From positions 4,521,001 to 4,585,000 of the forward strand of contig CM037463.1 of NCBI GenBank assembly GCA_021014325.1: a DNA stretch of 64,000 nt, given 5' to 3'. Below the pieces are notes generated by a model. That model was not told where the DNA came from. It did not search any database and worked only from the letters and a program-made list of their open reading frames with translations. Of the stretch, positions 39,701-53,700 are shown one piece after another. The position numbers and the translations under genes are program-made. The stretch comes from Plazaster borealis (Eukaryota; Echinodermata; Asteroidea; Forcipulatida; Labidiasteridae). The number at the start of each line of letters is the position of its first letter. Position 1 is the stretch's first letter.

Positions 39701-42700
39701 TACTATTTGAACATAAATAAATCACTCTTTTTTTTTAGTCATGTTGATGACGCATGTGTTATTAGTCTAACAACCTCCTGCCTGGATATTCTTGTTACTT
39801 CACACATCCTAATCAAAACTTGTCATACTTTTACGTCTTGACCATATCTGTGGTGGTATGTCAATGAAGGAAAACATAATTTGTTTCCAAATTATTCTAA
39901 ATTTTCTCACAAATTTTAATTGAACCATGGCCGAGCCATCTAGTGCACTGTACTCAAGCTCTGTCGTTCACAGAGTGTGGGTTCGAATCCCGGACTGGCT
40001 GGTCACAATGCTTGTGTCCTTCAGCAAGTTACTTTTAATACCATAATTGCTTTGTCCTTCAGAAGAGACGTAAAGCCATAGGTCATATGTACGAGGATAA
40101 GTAGTAACAAGAGTTCAGAACACTTTAGCGTGGAAGAGTAGGGGTCTACCTCAGTGTTTCTAAAGACGAGCAGAGTATACTGTTCGAAATGTCGAGACCA
40201 CACCAGCTCTTTTCATAGCCAACACTCCCACAAAGAGATTTACACATGGTTGTACCCACAGGTTTACTATTTATTTATATTTATTTCTTATTTCGGTGTT
40301 TCTAGTTTATTGCAAGCACCTTTGTCTACAGGTTGTCTCAGGCTTCACCAGATTAAGTTTACTTCTGAGGCATCCTTGGTTTCATTACCGAAACTTAATA
40401 ATAATAATAGTAATAATAATAACAGTTCACTTTGTTGAGCCTCAACTTTGTATCACCAGGCATGATATTTGGCCCTGGGAAAAAAAGTAGGAACATTTTA
40501 AGTACAATGGCTGACATGCATTGTGTACATGTACACAATGGTGTCGGCTTTAATAGACTTTTCAGGCTATTGAATAACAATTTTTCTGACTTTTCCCAAG
40601 GACAAAAAAAATCACTTAAATGGTCTGTATTTGTTTGGCAATGACTGCGAAAATTAATGGCAATAAAAACTTACAGCAGCTTTGGATAGTATAATGCATT
40701 TTGAGAAACCTTTCACTTTGAAGTACTACGGTTATGGAAAAAGATATCACTTTTTATCCCCCAAAATTTGAATCTGAGAAGCGTAACTGCAGTAACGTTT
40801 CTCAGATTGTGTATTCCAATTGCAGATTATTCTTCCTGCATGGACATAACCGCTCCAGATTTTCAGGCAATATCTCAAAAACGCTACCACCGTTTGAAAT
40901 GAAATTTTCACAGGTTAGTTTTATGGTATATATCAACAACTATATAGGATTGAAACAAACAGTTGGTTCCATTTACCAAACAAATAAAAACAAAATTTGC
41001 TCACCAGTTGATGGTCGAGCTTCTCGTTTGCTGGTGGCCGTCATCTCTTTCCTTGGTTCCCCGCTGCCGAGGTGATACGACTGTGGCTCAGGTACACACA
41101 GCAGACCGCACAGCGACTTGACGACACTCTTCATGTTTTCTGAGGCTGCATCGGTCAGCTTGAGCGTCACTGGAACCGTACATGGAGAGGGCGACAACAT
41201 TATTCTGTCCAGCTCAGAGCTCAACAGTGCTTTAGCTGTAATAACCAAAATACAAGTCAAGCACAACTTTAAAATACTTAAGCAATTTCATGGATAAGAT
41301 AGGGCTCTTGAACCTGACAACCCCACTATTAACCCTTCAGGGACCACAGCGGCCACAAACGGCTTGTACCAAAATGCCCATAGCAGCCGCAAACGGCTGC
41401 AAGATCTGATCTACTTCCACTCAACTAAAAAGGTCAAAAGTAAAGATCATGACCAGAATTGACATTTTCTAATGTTTCTCATATAGTATCTATGTTTCTA
41501 AAAACAAAACAAACTTTCTGATTTAAAGTATTATTTTTCAGACACTTTTACATGAAAAAATTGTTTAAAAAAAATTAACAACAAAACCATGTCTATACAG
41601 AAATGAATGGTCTCTAAAGGGTTAAGAGCTGGTTTTCATGACTCATACACTTGGGACATTGTATGAAAGTATGAGGCTGTCAGATTAAGCCAAGGCTTGT
41701 AGATGACAGCCTAGACAGACAAACTACAAACATGGAGCCAAGACAAACAGGTAAACAAAACCCAAAACAGACTGGGTTGCAATGAGAGAAATATGTATAA
41801 ACTAGCAGGGGCTGGACTTTGCCCTTACACTGATGTATAAATGTAAAAAGCTGACCGTAGTGGATACCTTTTCTCGGTGTCGGTCTGATGACGGGGAATG
41901 TTGGCGAGATGGACCTCTCCATACACATGGCGATGGCAGACTCGGTGATGAGCTTCAGACCGCGGAGTCTGTACGGCTCGTTCTCTTCGTCACACTCCGG
42001 CGACGACGACGGCACGATGCCATCAGGTGTGCCGAGGTGATCCCGACCGAGGATACTGGAGGGCGGAGGCGTGGGCAGCGACGGGGGTAGGTCCATCCCA
42101 GGGTAGGCGTGGTTCATGGTACGGGTGATGGCTCGCTGGTGGGATTGCATCTCCTGCATGATTTCATCCCCTGTTAAGACTCTAGCACCTGAATATTCAA
42201 CAAATTCATTCATAATAATATTTTATATTTTTCTCAGCCTCCAACAAAACAAAATATTCTCATGTTCAAATTCTTCAATAATTAACTCCCTCCAACTCTG
42301 CATAATCTTTTTCAGCTAAACAGGGGCCAATTTCATAAAGCATGTCAGCACAGAAATTTGCTAAGCACAAAAAACTCTTGCTTAAGAAAAATAGGTTACC
42401 AGCCAAAATACCATACAGTTACCATTGCTGTGACTGGTACCCCACTTATTTATTGCTTAGCTAAGAAATTTGCTGAGCAGAATTTTCTGCTAAACAGCTT
42501 TATGAAATTGGGCCCATATCTGTTCACAGTTATAATGCCTGGTCTTGTTCTAAAGTTAACATTCCTCTTGTTAAAACCACTCTCTCTCAACATGTTATTA
42601 CGTTCTCAGGAATAGTCTTCCTGTATCACTTTAATAGTAATAATAGTGGCTTCTTATATAGCGCACATATCCGTCACTCAGTGACGCTCAAGGCGCTTTT

Positions 42701-45700
42701 AACGTTCATTATTTTCCTGCAAGGTATTGTGGAGCTACGTTTTTGAAGTATGAGACCAAGTCCTTTACATAGCACCATGTAATGGTTTACAAGGTGCTGT
42801 GGCGCAATATGCTGCCGATCAAACCAGGAACACCGGGGCGAACCCCTTCTCTTTTCGATAAGTGCACTGGGTTCTTTTACGTGCATTACACAACACACGG
42901 GACCTACGGCTTAACATCCCATCCGAAGGACAATCATGTGGTTAAGTGTCTTGCTTAAGGACACAAGTGTCACAACTGGGATTCAAACCCACACTCTGCT
43001 GATCAGAAACACCAGAGCTTGAGTTCGGTGTTCTTATCGCTCGGCCACGACACGCCACTTTGTGAATGGAAATCACTCGCTCTTTTTATTAATCACAAAC
43101 TAAAATCATCTTCTTTAATCCACCAGCCGTTTCAGTAAACTCTTTTTTAACCTACTTTACATATACTGGTCTTTTCCCCCCTATTGAATTATATCTCATC
43201 GTACTACTGTTGCTAGTCGACATACACGTAAACACACATTGTTATTGTTGTAGGTGTTCTTTTGTTTATTCGTCTATTTTAAATCTCTTGTTTTGTATCG
43301 TTTTTGGAACGTGCCTCCACATTTATTTATATTGACTGTATTTTTTCATGATGATGATATGCGGAAATAAACATTGCTTTGAATTGAATTGAATTACATG
43401 AAAAAGAACATGTGATAATCAGAGGCAGAGCAATAATTTGAAATCGGTTTTAAAAACCTGGCGTACAGTAGGAGAAGAAATCATTGCATCAAAGCGAAAA
43501 TGTTACGTTTTAGATTTGGTAACAATGTGATAATTTGCACGAGAGAGGCTCTTCAAGATACGACACTGTTGCAATTTTCAAACTTGGGGTTGTCTTTAAA
43601 ACATTATTTTGGGCGATACGTTACTGCTCTGATACAATGAAATTAAAGAGGAAAAATGATGTGGACAAAAATGACGGTAAAAGTAAAGCTCAATTTCTTT
43701 GGAGACAATGAAGTTTCAAAAGTGTTGTCTACTGTACGCAATTTTAGAACTTTGGAAGTCAAATAATGTTGACAATTCTTGATAGCTTCCTGGGTACAGT
43801 GGAATCAATGATCTTTGATTACATGTGTGAAGCAATTTTTAGATGGAAGTTTTCATTTTTTAAAAAGAAGAAGGATTAAAACGAAATTTGAGCACATACC
43901 TGGTCTCCCCTTGTGTTGATCAAGCGATCCTTTCCGACCATCCAATGACTGACTGGGTCCATTTGACAGTCCTCCAGGCATCTTGATTGGTGGCGAAGGA
44001 GGCAGCGACGATGGCGGTGTGGGAGGGTTGACATCAAGAGCTCCGTTGGGAAAGTTAGCATAAAAGTCCGCCACACCATCGATGACGGCATGACCAAAGT
44101 TCCCCTTGAGGGTCTTGGATCCATTGGGCAGGGAGCTTCCAAACAATGGGCACAGACCAAAGTTGACATTCACCTCTGGCTCAATAAGGCTCAGCATCGG
44201 CATCTGCTTGATGGCATTCAGCAGTTCCTCCGTGCTAGCGAAGATGTCAGTGTCCACCTCTCTAGATTTCCTGCGCTTCTTACCGCCCCCGTTGGCTTTC
44301 TCCAACGCTTTCTCGAGGGCCTTCTTTTGACGCTTCAACAACAACTCCTTCCGCCGCTGTTTTTGTGTCTCTTCAAAATCTTTCTTTTTCTCCTCAGTGG
44401 CCTGCTTGTGCATCTTGAGTAGAATCTCAAGGTCATTTTCAGCTGGTTTGCCATCCTTCTTGACGTACGGCAACTTCTCTACCATCTCAAGCTGCTTCTG
44501 TTGCTCTGGAGTCAATTCTGGCATTTGGGTGTCCTCATCGTCTACATTTTCCATATTATTTGCTAGGGGTAGTACAGTAGTTTGGTCTGGGTTAGCAGGC
44601 AAACCCTCTTCTGTTTGGATTTTTGCCAGTTTGGTGCCGATATTGCATATTGAAGGGCCCTGTAACAGTTGCTTCAGTAAGAGGTTCTGATTGATCTTGC
44701 CTTGTAGAGTCTCGGCACTTTGATCAATGTTACTCTTTTCATCTTGGTCTGGTGACCCACTCCCTCCTTCTATGGAACTCCGCCGCAACAGCTCAGCGTG
44801 CAGCTTGTTCAGAACATCTCTTTGCATTTGATCGGCGACAGTACCATTGCTTATTTGTCCTTGGTTAGGAAGGCCCAAACCAGTGTGCATGGAAGACAAA
44901 TTGTTTTGCATCTGCTCCACATCATTGGGGATTTGCATAGGAGTAAGTGGCGATATCAGATCGTCCGTCTTCTTTCGTCGTGTCCTCTTGCGCTTCGGCT
45001 TGTCCGTGGACTTGCTGTCCTGAGACATGGGATAGCTCGGGGGCATCGGGAACCCATCTGGAGGTGGCATATGAAGGGACATGGGTCCTGGCATGCCATC
45101 TGGGCCGAACGGTGTTGGCTGGATGGGTGACTGCTGGTGATGAAATGGAGCCTGACTCATGCCTGTTGATGAGACTGGGTCTTGAAGACCTGGCACTACA
45201 CCTGAGGTTTGCCCCTGCTGCTGTGGCTGGAACGGCCCACCTTCCTCCTGGTTCAAGAATGGTAGCTGCTCTAAGGCCACCATTCGTTCCTGTTCCAAGC
45301 GCTGCATAGCTCTGACTTGCTCCACCTCTTGAGCCAATTGTTGATGTTGCCGCTCATGTTGAGCACGTATTCTTTCCATCCGTTCGCGCTGAATAAACCC
45401 ATCACTAAACGGATTATTATCTTGGCCGAGATTTATTTGCAACGGTGACAGCATGGAGGCCTGGTCCACTAAACCTTGCATACCCGAGCCGGGTGGTAGC
45501 TTGATCGGCGGCGGCATTGAAATCGGTGACTTTGGCGCGCTTGGTGTACTTGGACCTTGGTTTGGCAAGGGGAACGGAGCTGGTTGGGTAGCTTTGCCCA
45601 TCGGAGATTGAGCATTGGACATAGGTGACTGGCTTCCAGGGGGCATCATAGTGCCAGGCTGGCTACCTATCATGGCAGGTGGTTGCGAGCTCATCATGGG

Positions 45701-47689
45701 CGATGACTGACTTGCTATCATAGGTGACTGCTGGCTCATGGGAGAAGGCTGGCTGCCAATGATGGATGATGGCTGACTGCTAATCATGGGCGACGACTGG
45801 CCACCAACCATTGAAGATGGTTGGCTGCCAATCATAGGGGGTGGTTGGCCGCCAATCTGTGGGGGCGGTTGGCCGCCAATCATGGGGGGTGGTTGACTGC
45901 CAATCATGGGGGGCGGTTGGCTACCCATCATGGGCGAAGGTTTGCTGCCAATCATTGGAGATGCTTGAGAGCTCATGATCGTTGGTGACTGACTGGTTGT
46001 ATTTGGTAACGGCTGGCCGGGCATTAGCACAACAGGTTGACTAGGTGCCATAGAGGATGGTTGATTCTGCATCATCGGCGAAGACTGACCAGGTAACATA
46101 GGGATTTGTGGACCCTGCATCATGGGCGATACTTGACCCATACCCATGGGGGATGGTTGACTGCGCATCATGGCCTGTTGTTGCTGACTGGGTGACCCAA
46201 TAGGTAAACTGGTTCCCTGCATGGTATTTCCTGGGAAGATACCTTGAATGACCCCGTCCATACCCGGCGGTCGTATCCCACCCTGCTGCATATTATTACC
46301 GTCTTGCAGGAATGGGCCTCCCATCATATTCTGTTGGTTCCCAGGTATCATTGCCCCACCATGAGGCATACTGGGGCTGCGTAGTCCGCCTTGGATCATC
46401 TGGGCACCAGGACGGCCCATCAGAGCGCCCGAGCCAGGATGGTTCCCCATTGGAGTATTTGACCGGGATATGAGACCCCCTTGACCCATCATAGCACCTC
46501 CTGGTCCCATGACTGGCCCGCCTGGGCCCATCATTGGTGGTCCTCTGTTACCCATCATGGGACCACCTGGACCCATCATGTGGCCACCGGCACCCATCAT
46601 GGGGGTCTGTCTCCCACCTTGCATCATAGGGTTCTGGCGGCCCATCGGCGAGTGCTGATTGGAAGACATGTGCTCCTGCTGCTGTTTCATGTGGTGCTCT
46701 TGCATAAGAATTGAGTGCTGTCGGTGCTGCTTGCGAATGCTCTCCAGCTTCTTCTGCACAGCAGTGTGTCTCTGAATAACCCCGTCAAGTTCATGTTGAT
46801 CACTTTCCGGGAATACCTTATTGCTCTTTTTACAGGATCTCTGTCGAGCAGAGAGAGCCTTTTTCTTTTTGCGCTCCTTGCTAACCTCGGCTTCAAAGAA
46901 CTTCAGACGCATCTGGAGGTACTGCTCTCTCCTGAGCATCCACTCTTCGTACTCGGCGACGTTGTGCGTGTCCGGGGGCGTTTCGTCATGATACTCCCAG
47001 GGATCGAATCCTGGCATTGGCTGGTCATGCACTTGTTGCATCGGAAGACCATGAAGCTGGGGCATTCCAAAGACAGGGGACTGCATTCCTTGCATTCGAA
47101 CAGGCATTCTCATGACCCCTTGACCTTGTCCGGGGCCCTGCATCCTCACACCAGGACTCATGATTGGACCTGGCATTCTGGGTCCGGGACTAGGTATTGG
47201 ACCTGGCATACGGGTCCCTGGGCTTCCAAGTGGGGAGGGCATACGAGAACCAGGGCTTGTCATGTGCATTGGTATACTGACCCCTGGGCTGGGGGCTAGC
47301 CCTCGCGGCCCGATGCCAACTAGTTGGTTGGAATTTGGCCCTGGACTTGGTATATGACCTCTCTGTGCCATGCTGAACATTGGATTTCCTGAGTTTACCA
47401 TCTGGTTGTTGGGTATTGGGGACATGTCTGGGCTTCCAAGAGGAGGTCTGATTCCAACAGGACTCTGCACTCCAGGAGATGGGGACTGCGATGGATGCAT
47501 GTTGAATCGCTGGGGCATCACTCCAAAGCCTTGAGGCTGTGGCAAGAATCCCTCATGTTGCATTCCTCCAGTTGGTCGATGTGCATCGCCCAAACTGAGA
47601 GAACGGCGCATGGGACCGCGAAACGGGTCCACGTTTCCAAAATCCGGGGGGCGCATTGGGCCTTGTTGGGCGGAGCCCCCTGCCATGGC

Positions 47690-47722
<33 letters not shown>

Positions 47723-50700
47723 CTTTCGCTGCTGAAGTTGGAGCTGTTCTTGGTGTTGTCTGTTCATTGCTAGCAGCAGTTGTGCATGGGGACCTGGGGG
47801 TTTACTGGCAAAATCATCAACTTCTGGATTGAAAATAGAACAAAAAATAAAAATTAATACTAGAAAGCTTTACATATACCATTTCAGATTTTTCTGACAG
47901 AATAATAACTGAATTTCAGTGCTTAATGAGGTTTTAAAATTTCGGCCCGAAAGAAGAAAGTGGTAACCAGCATCATTGATCACTTTTTTTTTCAAAATTA
48001 TCTCTGCATGAAAAAGTTGATTAATAAATATAAACTGGTTTTCACATTTAAGGAGCTTCTCAAGAGTCAGATCAGTAGGAAAGTTCTAACTGGATCGGAT
48101 AAGTATTCCTGCGCGTGTACATGCACCGGAATGCTCCATTGGAACGATCAAAATGCTAATGCACGATTCACTTGTGTACGATTGTTCCCTAAGTTCGGCA
48201 CAATGTCGCGGTCCAGCAGAACGTTCTGGCCGTCCACTGGATTGCGAGGGTGTATGCCTACAGGAACGTTCTTTCGTGAGCTTAATGAGCTGTAGAGTAC
48301 AAACACTATGTACACACACATTTGTCGACTTGGTACAATCAAGCACTTCTCTTTGCTCACCATTTGTTTGAATTTTGTTTTTGTTTCTTAAAGGCCTCGT
48401 TTCAACAGGGGGACATGCTTATAAGTCGTCGCATCAGTGCAAAAACGTTGTATCTCGATTCTACAAAAACGTTGTATCTCGCATGAAAATGCTCCATGCA
48501 AAAACGTTGGATCTCCGCACATACTTGTTTTGTGTGTACATCTGGGCTAATTTAAGCGAGATACAACGTTTTGACAATTTCAAACTCGTGAGTAACATTA
48601 GTGCTATTTTAGGAGATACAATGTTTTTGCAATGACACGACGATATGTGTCGGGCCCATTCATGGAAGACACAGGACCCCTGAAAAAGACCTAAAATTTA
48701 CAAAATGTCTATGCTGACAAGAGTTTTAACACCTCTCTCAACCAATGAAAGACAAAAATCTACTTCACTGTTTGTTGTACAAGGTCACATTTCATGCCCA
48801 TGTTTTGACTGTTTATCTGTGAATATTTGAGTCTTGAAGAAATCATCTTGATGGAAAAAGCTTTCTTTGTTTTGTTTTCTTTTGCAAAATGGTTGAATGG
48901 CATAAAACAATCATGTCGGCATGGTGCAAGAAACATTTTATAACTGAATGTAGATGCTCTAGCTCACCTTTAGCATACATCTTGGCCTGCTCTTGAATTT
49001 TCTCGAGGTTCAGATCTCCGATGAATGAATCCGAAGGTGTGGGGAGCTTCACAGTTTTACCGTCTGATGTTGAAACAGGTACTGGACCATGCAATGACGT
49101 TGGCACGGTGTTAAGCGCTCTGGTACCCGGTGCGACCGCATCAAGTGATGTTGGCACAGAGATTGGAGGTCCGGAGGGTGGATGTATCTGCTTTAACTCC
49201 ATCTTCTCCTTCTCTAAAAGATCCTGGAGAAGTAGAGGCTGATCTTGGAGAAGCATTGGTCTCCTCTTAGCTAGGTCCTGGGCGCCTCCTTTCGCATCCC
49301 CGAACACTCCTGGTGCTGTCAAGGTGACCGAGGTAGAGCTATTTGTTGCGGCATCCGATCCTGAAGGTGGTGATTCTGAAGCAGAAGTAGGTATGACTTG
49401 ACTGGTAGATGTCTGAACCACGGGTGTTGAGCTTGTGGTAGGGGGTAAACTGCTTGATGTGGTGTTCTGCGGTACTGGATTAGGACTTTGACCAGTTTGT
49501 TGGGGTGCAGCATTTTCGTTGGTCAAGTCTGCTGGGACAGACGCTTGGGGGCTACAAGTTGGTAGTGGACTGTCTCCAGGGATTGTGGGTCCATGACTAG
49601 AGGTAACTGGACTTTTTGGCACAGTCTTTGTATTGCCAATTTCAGTTGATGCGATGGGAGAGTTGTCGGCTGTTTGATGTTGACTGGATAGGACACTTGC
49701 ATTGGCTGTGTCGCCAGCGGGCCTGGGTGAAGACGAGTCAGGCTTTGGATTAACCTGGCTGCCTGATGGGGAATCACCTGCTTGAGATGCATCTTTAGGA
49801 CTAGAACTAGGACAACCATCCGGTTTGTTGCTCGGCGCATCTCCGTCTAATGTCTTAGCATCCATGTTCGGAGTGCTCTCAGTTCCGTCCTTTTGTTCCA
49901 TGGCTGTCTCTGGTTTATCACCACCTGAGCGTTGCTCACACATCTGTCCTTTCTCTTTTTCAAGACCTGGCTCAGTCTTGATTTTAAACACTTGCAAGGG
50001 TGGAGATGAAGTACCTTGCATACCATTTCCAGAAACAACAACAGCCTCTGATGCAGAAGCAGGTGAGCTTCCAGTTTTCTTTTCAACATTCGGCATTTCA
50101 ATAATGGCAGCGGGAGATTTTTGTTGGCTACCCCTTTCTTCCGAACACTCTGGCGATGCAATTTTATCTCCGTCCACAGCCGTTCTACTTTCAGCGGGGG
50201 AAGAATGAGTAGAACCTTGAGTTGCTCTGTTTACAGTTGGATCCTCAGGAGACCTGTCTTGGACAGTCTTCTGAGATTCTTCTTTATTCTGCCCAGGTGA
50301 GTCTTGCCTTGGCTTGTCATCTTTTTTGGTATTACTTTCTGAGACAGCCTGAGTTGTACTTTGACCAGAAGCCAGCCGGTCGTTCTCTTGAGTTTCTCCC
50401 TGTGTGGTTTTTGTCTTATTGTCCGGTTTACCACCTTGGGGAGCCTGGTGTCTTGTGGAGGGACCAGAGGTGTTTGATTTGTCTTCAGAGGCTTGCTTGT
50501 TCTCCTGTTGGTCATCTAAACCCAGATCTTTAAAGAGTTGTTGATTTTCAGCAGAGTGCTTGTTTGTGTCCAGGTCGGGATCAGCATATTCTAAAATGTT
50601 GAAGTCGCCATTGAAGAGATCTTCAAGCTGTTGATCGTGTTCTTCCCGATGTGCCTCAGTCATCCCTTCATGGGGAGGACCATGGTATCCAGGACCCCCA

Positions 50701-53700
50701 GGGACAGGCACTGGGTGAAAGCCTGCCTGGTTTTGAATGTCTTGGAAGTTGTGCTGACCAGAGTGTGGTTGCTGTGGACCAGGGTGAGATAATCCCCGGT
50801 TGCTCATGTCAGAGAAGGGTACCTGATGCTGATGGTCTGCCGGGAAATGACCGGGTGATTGAAGACCCATGCTAGACGAAACCTGAATGTTACCACCTGG
50901 ACCCATCCCCACTGGACTGACATGACTTGGGTTAATATGTCGGACAGGTTGTCCCGACTGAGACATTCTTACCAAGTGGTCATATGGGTCCAGAGGGTTT
51001 GGATGACTACCCATGTTTTGTGGAAAGGACCTCTGCTGTTGCTGCTGTTGCTGCTGCTGTTGCTGCTGCTGTTGCTGTTGTTGTTGTTGCTGCTGCTGTT
51101 GCTGTTGTTGTTGCTGTTGTTGTTGCTGTTGCTGTTGCATAGCACTGCGTTGGTGTAGTTTTTCCTGTAAAAGTGCAAGGCCCATTGTTCGTGGTCTGTT
51201 GCCTCGGATCATTCCAACCTGTTCATGGTGTTTCAGTTCTATAAATTGACCAGGTGGTCTTAGAGGGGTATTGCCACCCATCCTTGGACCTGAGGAAGGA
51301 GTTGGACCTTGCGGTCTCCAAGATGCAATGCTTTGAGAGGACATGAACTCGGCTTGGCCAGGAAGCCCTTCTGTATTGCCTTGTGCTGATCCAAATGGAA
51401 ATCGAGGCCTTGGATTATCATCCATACCCATTCTTATATTGCCTGGCAAGGAAGCTCTCGATCCCAGGTAGCCACTGTGTGCGTTACCTTCTTGCATGGG
51501 TTGCTGCTGATCACCCGAGTTAGGCCCGACATTGAATTGGCTGCCGACAGGGTAAGGCGGTGGTGGGCGCTGTGAGTCCTCGGCAAACCACTGCTGCTGC
51601 ATCTGGGCTTCTCTCAGCTTCCTTTTCTGTTCTTGTTGCTTGAACAGCAGCTCTCTGAGATGTTGGCGTTGGGTCATCTTCTCGGCTTCGGGCGGCCGAT
51701 TTTGATCGGGCATGTTGCTTCCAAGCATTTGAGGTGGTCCACCCTGGTTGCTTTGACGAAACTGAGGTCCCGCTGATGGGAAAAAGGGCTGACCTTGCTG
51801 CATGGGAAAGTTCCCCCTTATCATGCCATGATCTCCTGGGGCCGATGGTCGAACATTCATCACCATGTTGAATGCAGGAATCTGATCTCCGGATGAAGAT
51901 GTCATCGGGATGCCGAGGGGATTAGGACTGTGTATCATCGGAGAGATTTGACCAGTTTTAATGACTTGGGGTCGCTGTTGGCTTACAGTCATCTGGGACA
52001 TATTCTGTGACATTGAGGGTGGACCACCGCTCTGTGGCGAGGGTGGGACACTGAATCTGCCGTCCTGACTTCCAGGCACACTGCCATCGCTTGCAGGTCC
52101 AAGGGGAGTTGCCGGACCTAGAGGCGTCGTCAGACCCATAGGTGTAGTGGGGCCCACAGGTGTTGGTGGCCCAGTCATCCCAACAGGTGTAATAGGTCCT
52201 ATCGGCGTTGAGGGTCCCATAGGTGTTCCTGGCCCCATGGTGGGCTCAATTCCTTGTGAGTTACCAAGAGGAGTGCTTGGCCCCAACGGTGTGCCCGGGC
52301 CCAACGGAGTACTAGGTCCCATTGGGGTGCTGGGACCGTGAGGCGTGCCTGGGCCGATGGGAGTTGTTGGTCCCATGGATGTGGCTGTGCTCATTGGAGA
52401 GGGCATTTGGAGATGCAGGTTACCATGAATGGCTTGCGACTGGCTGACTTGGATCATGCCGCCTGGCGTAGGGGGCCCTCTTGGATCCATGCCTCCCATG
52501 GTGTTTTGTTGCGTCATGCCTGAAAAAAAATGACCAGAAATAATCAATCACCTGTTACTTCTTACTCAGATTTCAAACTACCTTTTGCACAAACTTAAAG
52601 CTGCTATTTTATTAGGGAGGAATGCAAAATTAAAAAGGCGGTCTCAAGGTTTTCTGAGGTTCAATTTAGAGCTACCTCCAGTTACCATTTGTTTGATTCT
52701 GCATTTCTCCCTTATCCAATTCATTTCTGTACTAATAGCAAATATTTGTGAATAACTATCCCAGGTAGCTATGTTGCTGTATGAATGTTATGCATAGGGG
52801 AACCAGAACAGAACAAAATCAGACCACAATTTCTTATACAACTGATAGGGAAATCATGGGTTTATCAACTTTTGTATAAAGCACCTTAACTATAATTAAA
52901 AATTTGCTTTTTAAATGCACCTTCAATTTCAGTTATGGCTAAATCTTCATTAAAGGTATTATACAGGATTGGTGAGGGAAAAAACATCGTTGTTTAATCT
53001 TAGTCTGAAAGATTACTGATTATAAAGTCCATACTAGAACCATTTTTTCTATGAAATTTTTCCCTCTGAAACAAAGTCATACTCGAGAAAACTTTATCTG
53101 AAAAGTTCTTTTAGAAAAAAGGAACAGCTGACTTCGATTGTTACAACCAAAATTAAAGGCAATGTGTTTACATGCTGAAAATTTTGCATGGTTTTTCACT
53201 ATTTTCTCCCGACTCACACAGCAGATTAAGCCCCAATTTTCACAGGTTTGTTATTTCATGTATATGGTTTATCACACAAAACATGTACACTGTCTTCGAC
53301 TATTTTGTCAGCTCTACCAATTCTGTAAAATACATTTAACAGCAATTTTTCTTTGAGCGCTTGTAATTTTTGTCCGCCATAGAAATCAATTACACTTACA
53401 ATGACGCTTACCTTTTGGTGAACTGATCTGCATCGCCTGTTGACTCGCGTCCTGTCCATCCTTAGACACTTGTGCATGCCCACCAGCGCCCTCTAACTGA
53501 CCGATGGAACCAGTTTCTGAGCTTTGACCTGCGTGCAGAGCGGCCTCGGCTCGCTTCCTCTGGATTCCCTCGCTCAGCTTTAAATGAAACGGTGACAAAA
53601 ACAAGAGAAAATAAGTACAGATAAATAAATTTTGTTTTCTTCTTCAATATTAATTTTCCCTCACAACGGGGCACATTCTCATAGAGCTGCTATAAGCAGA

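Noticed and set aside
51013..51249. Cys-rich plus-strand frame with a long Cys run
   Set aside because: It is the antisense of the CAG/CAA poly-Gln tract in another frame.
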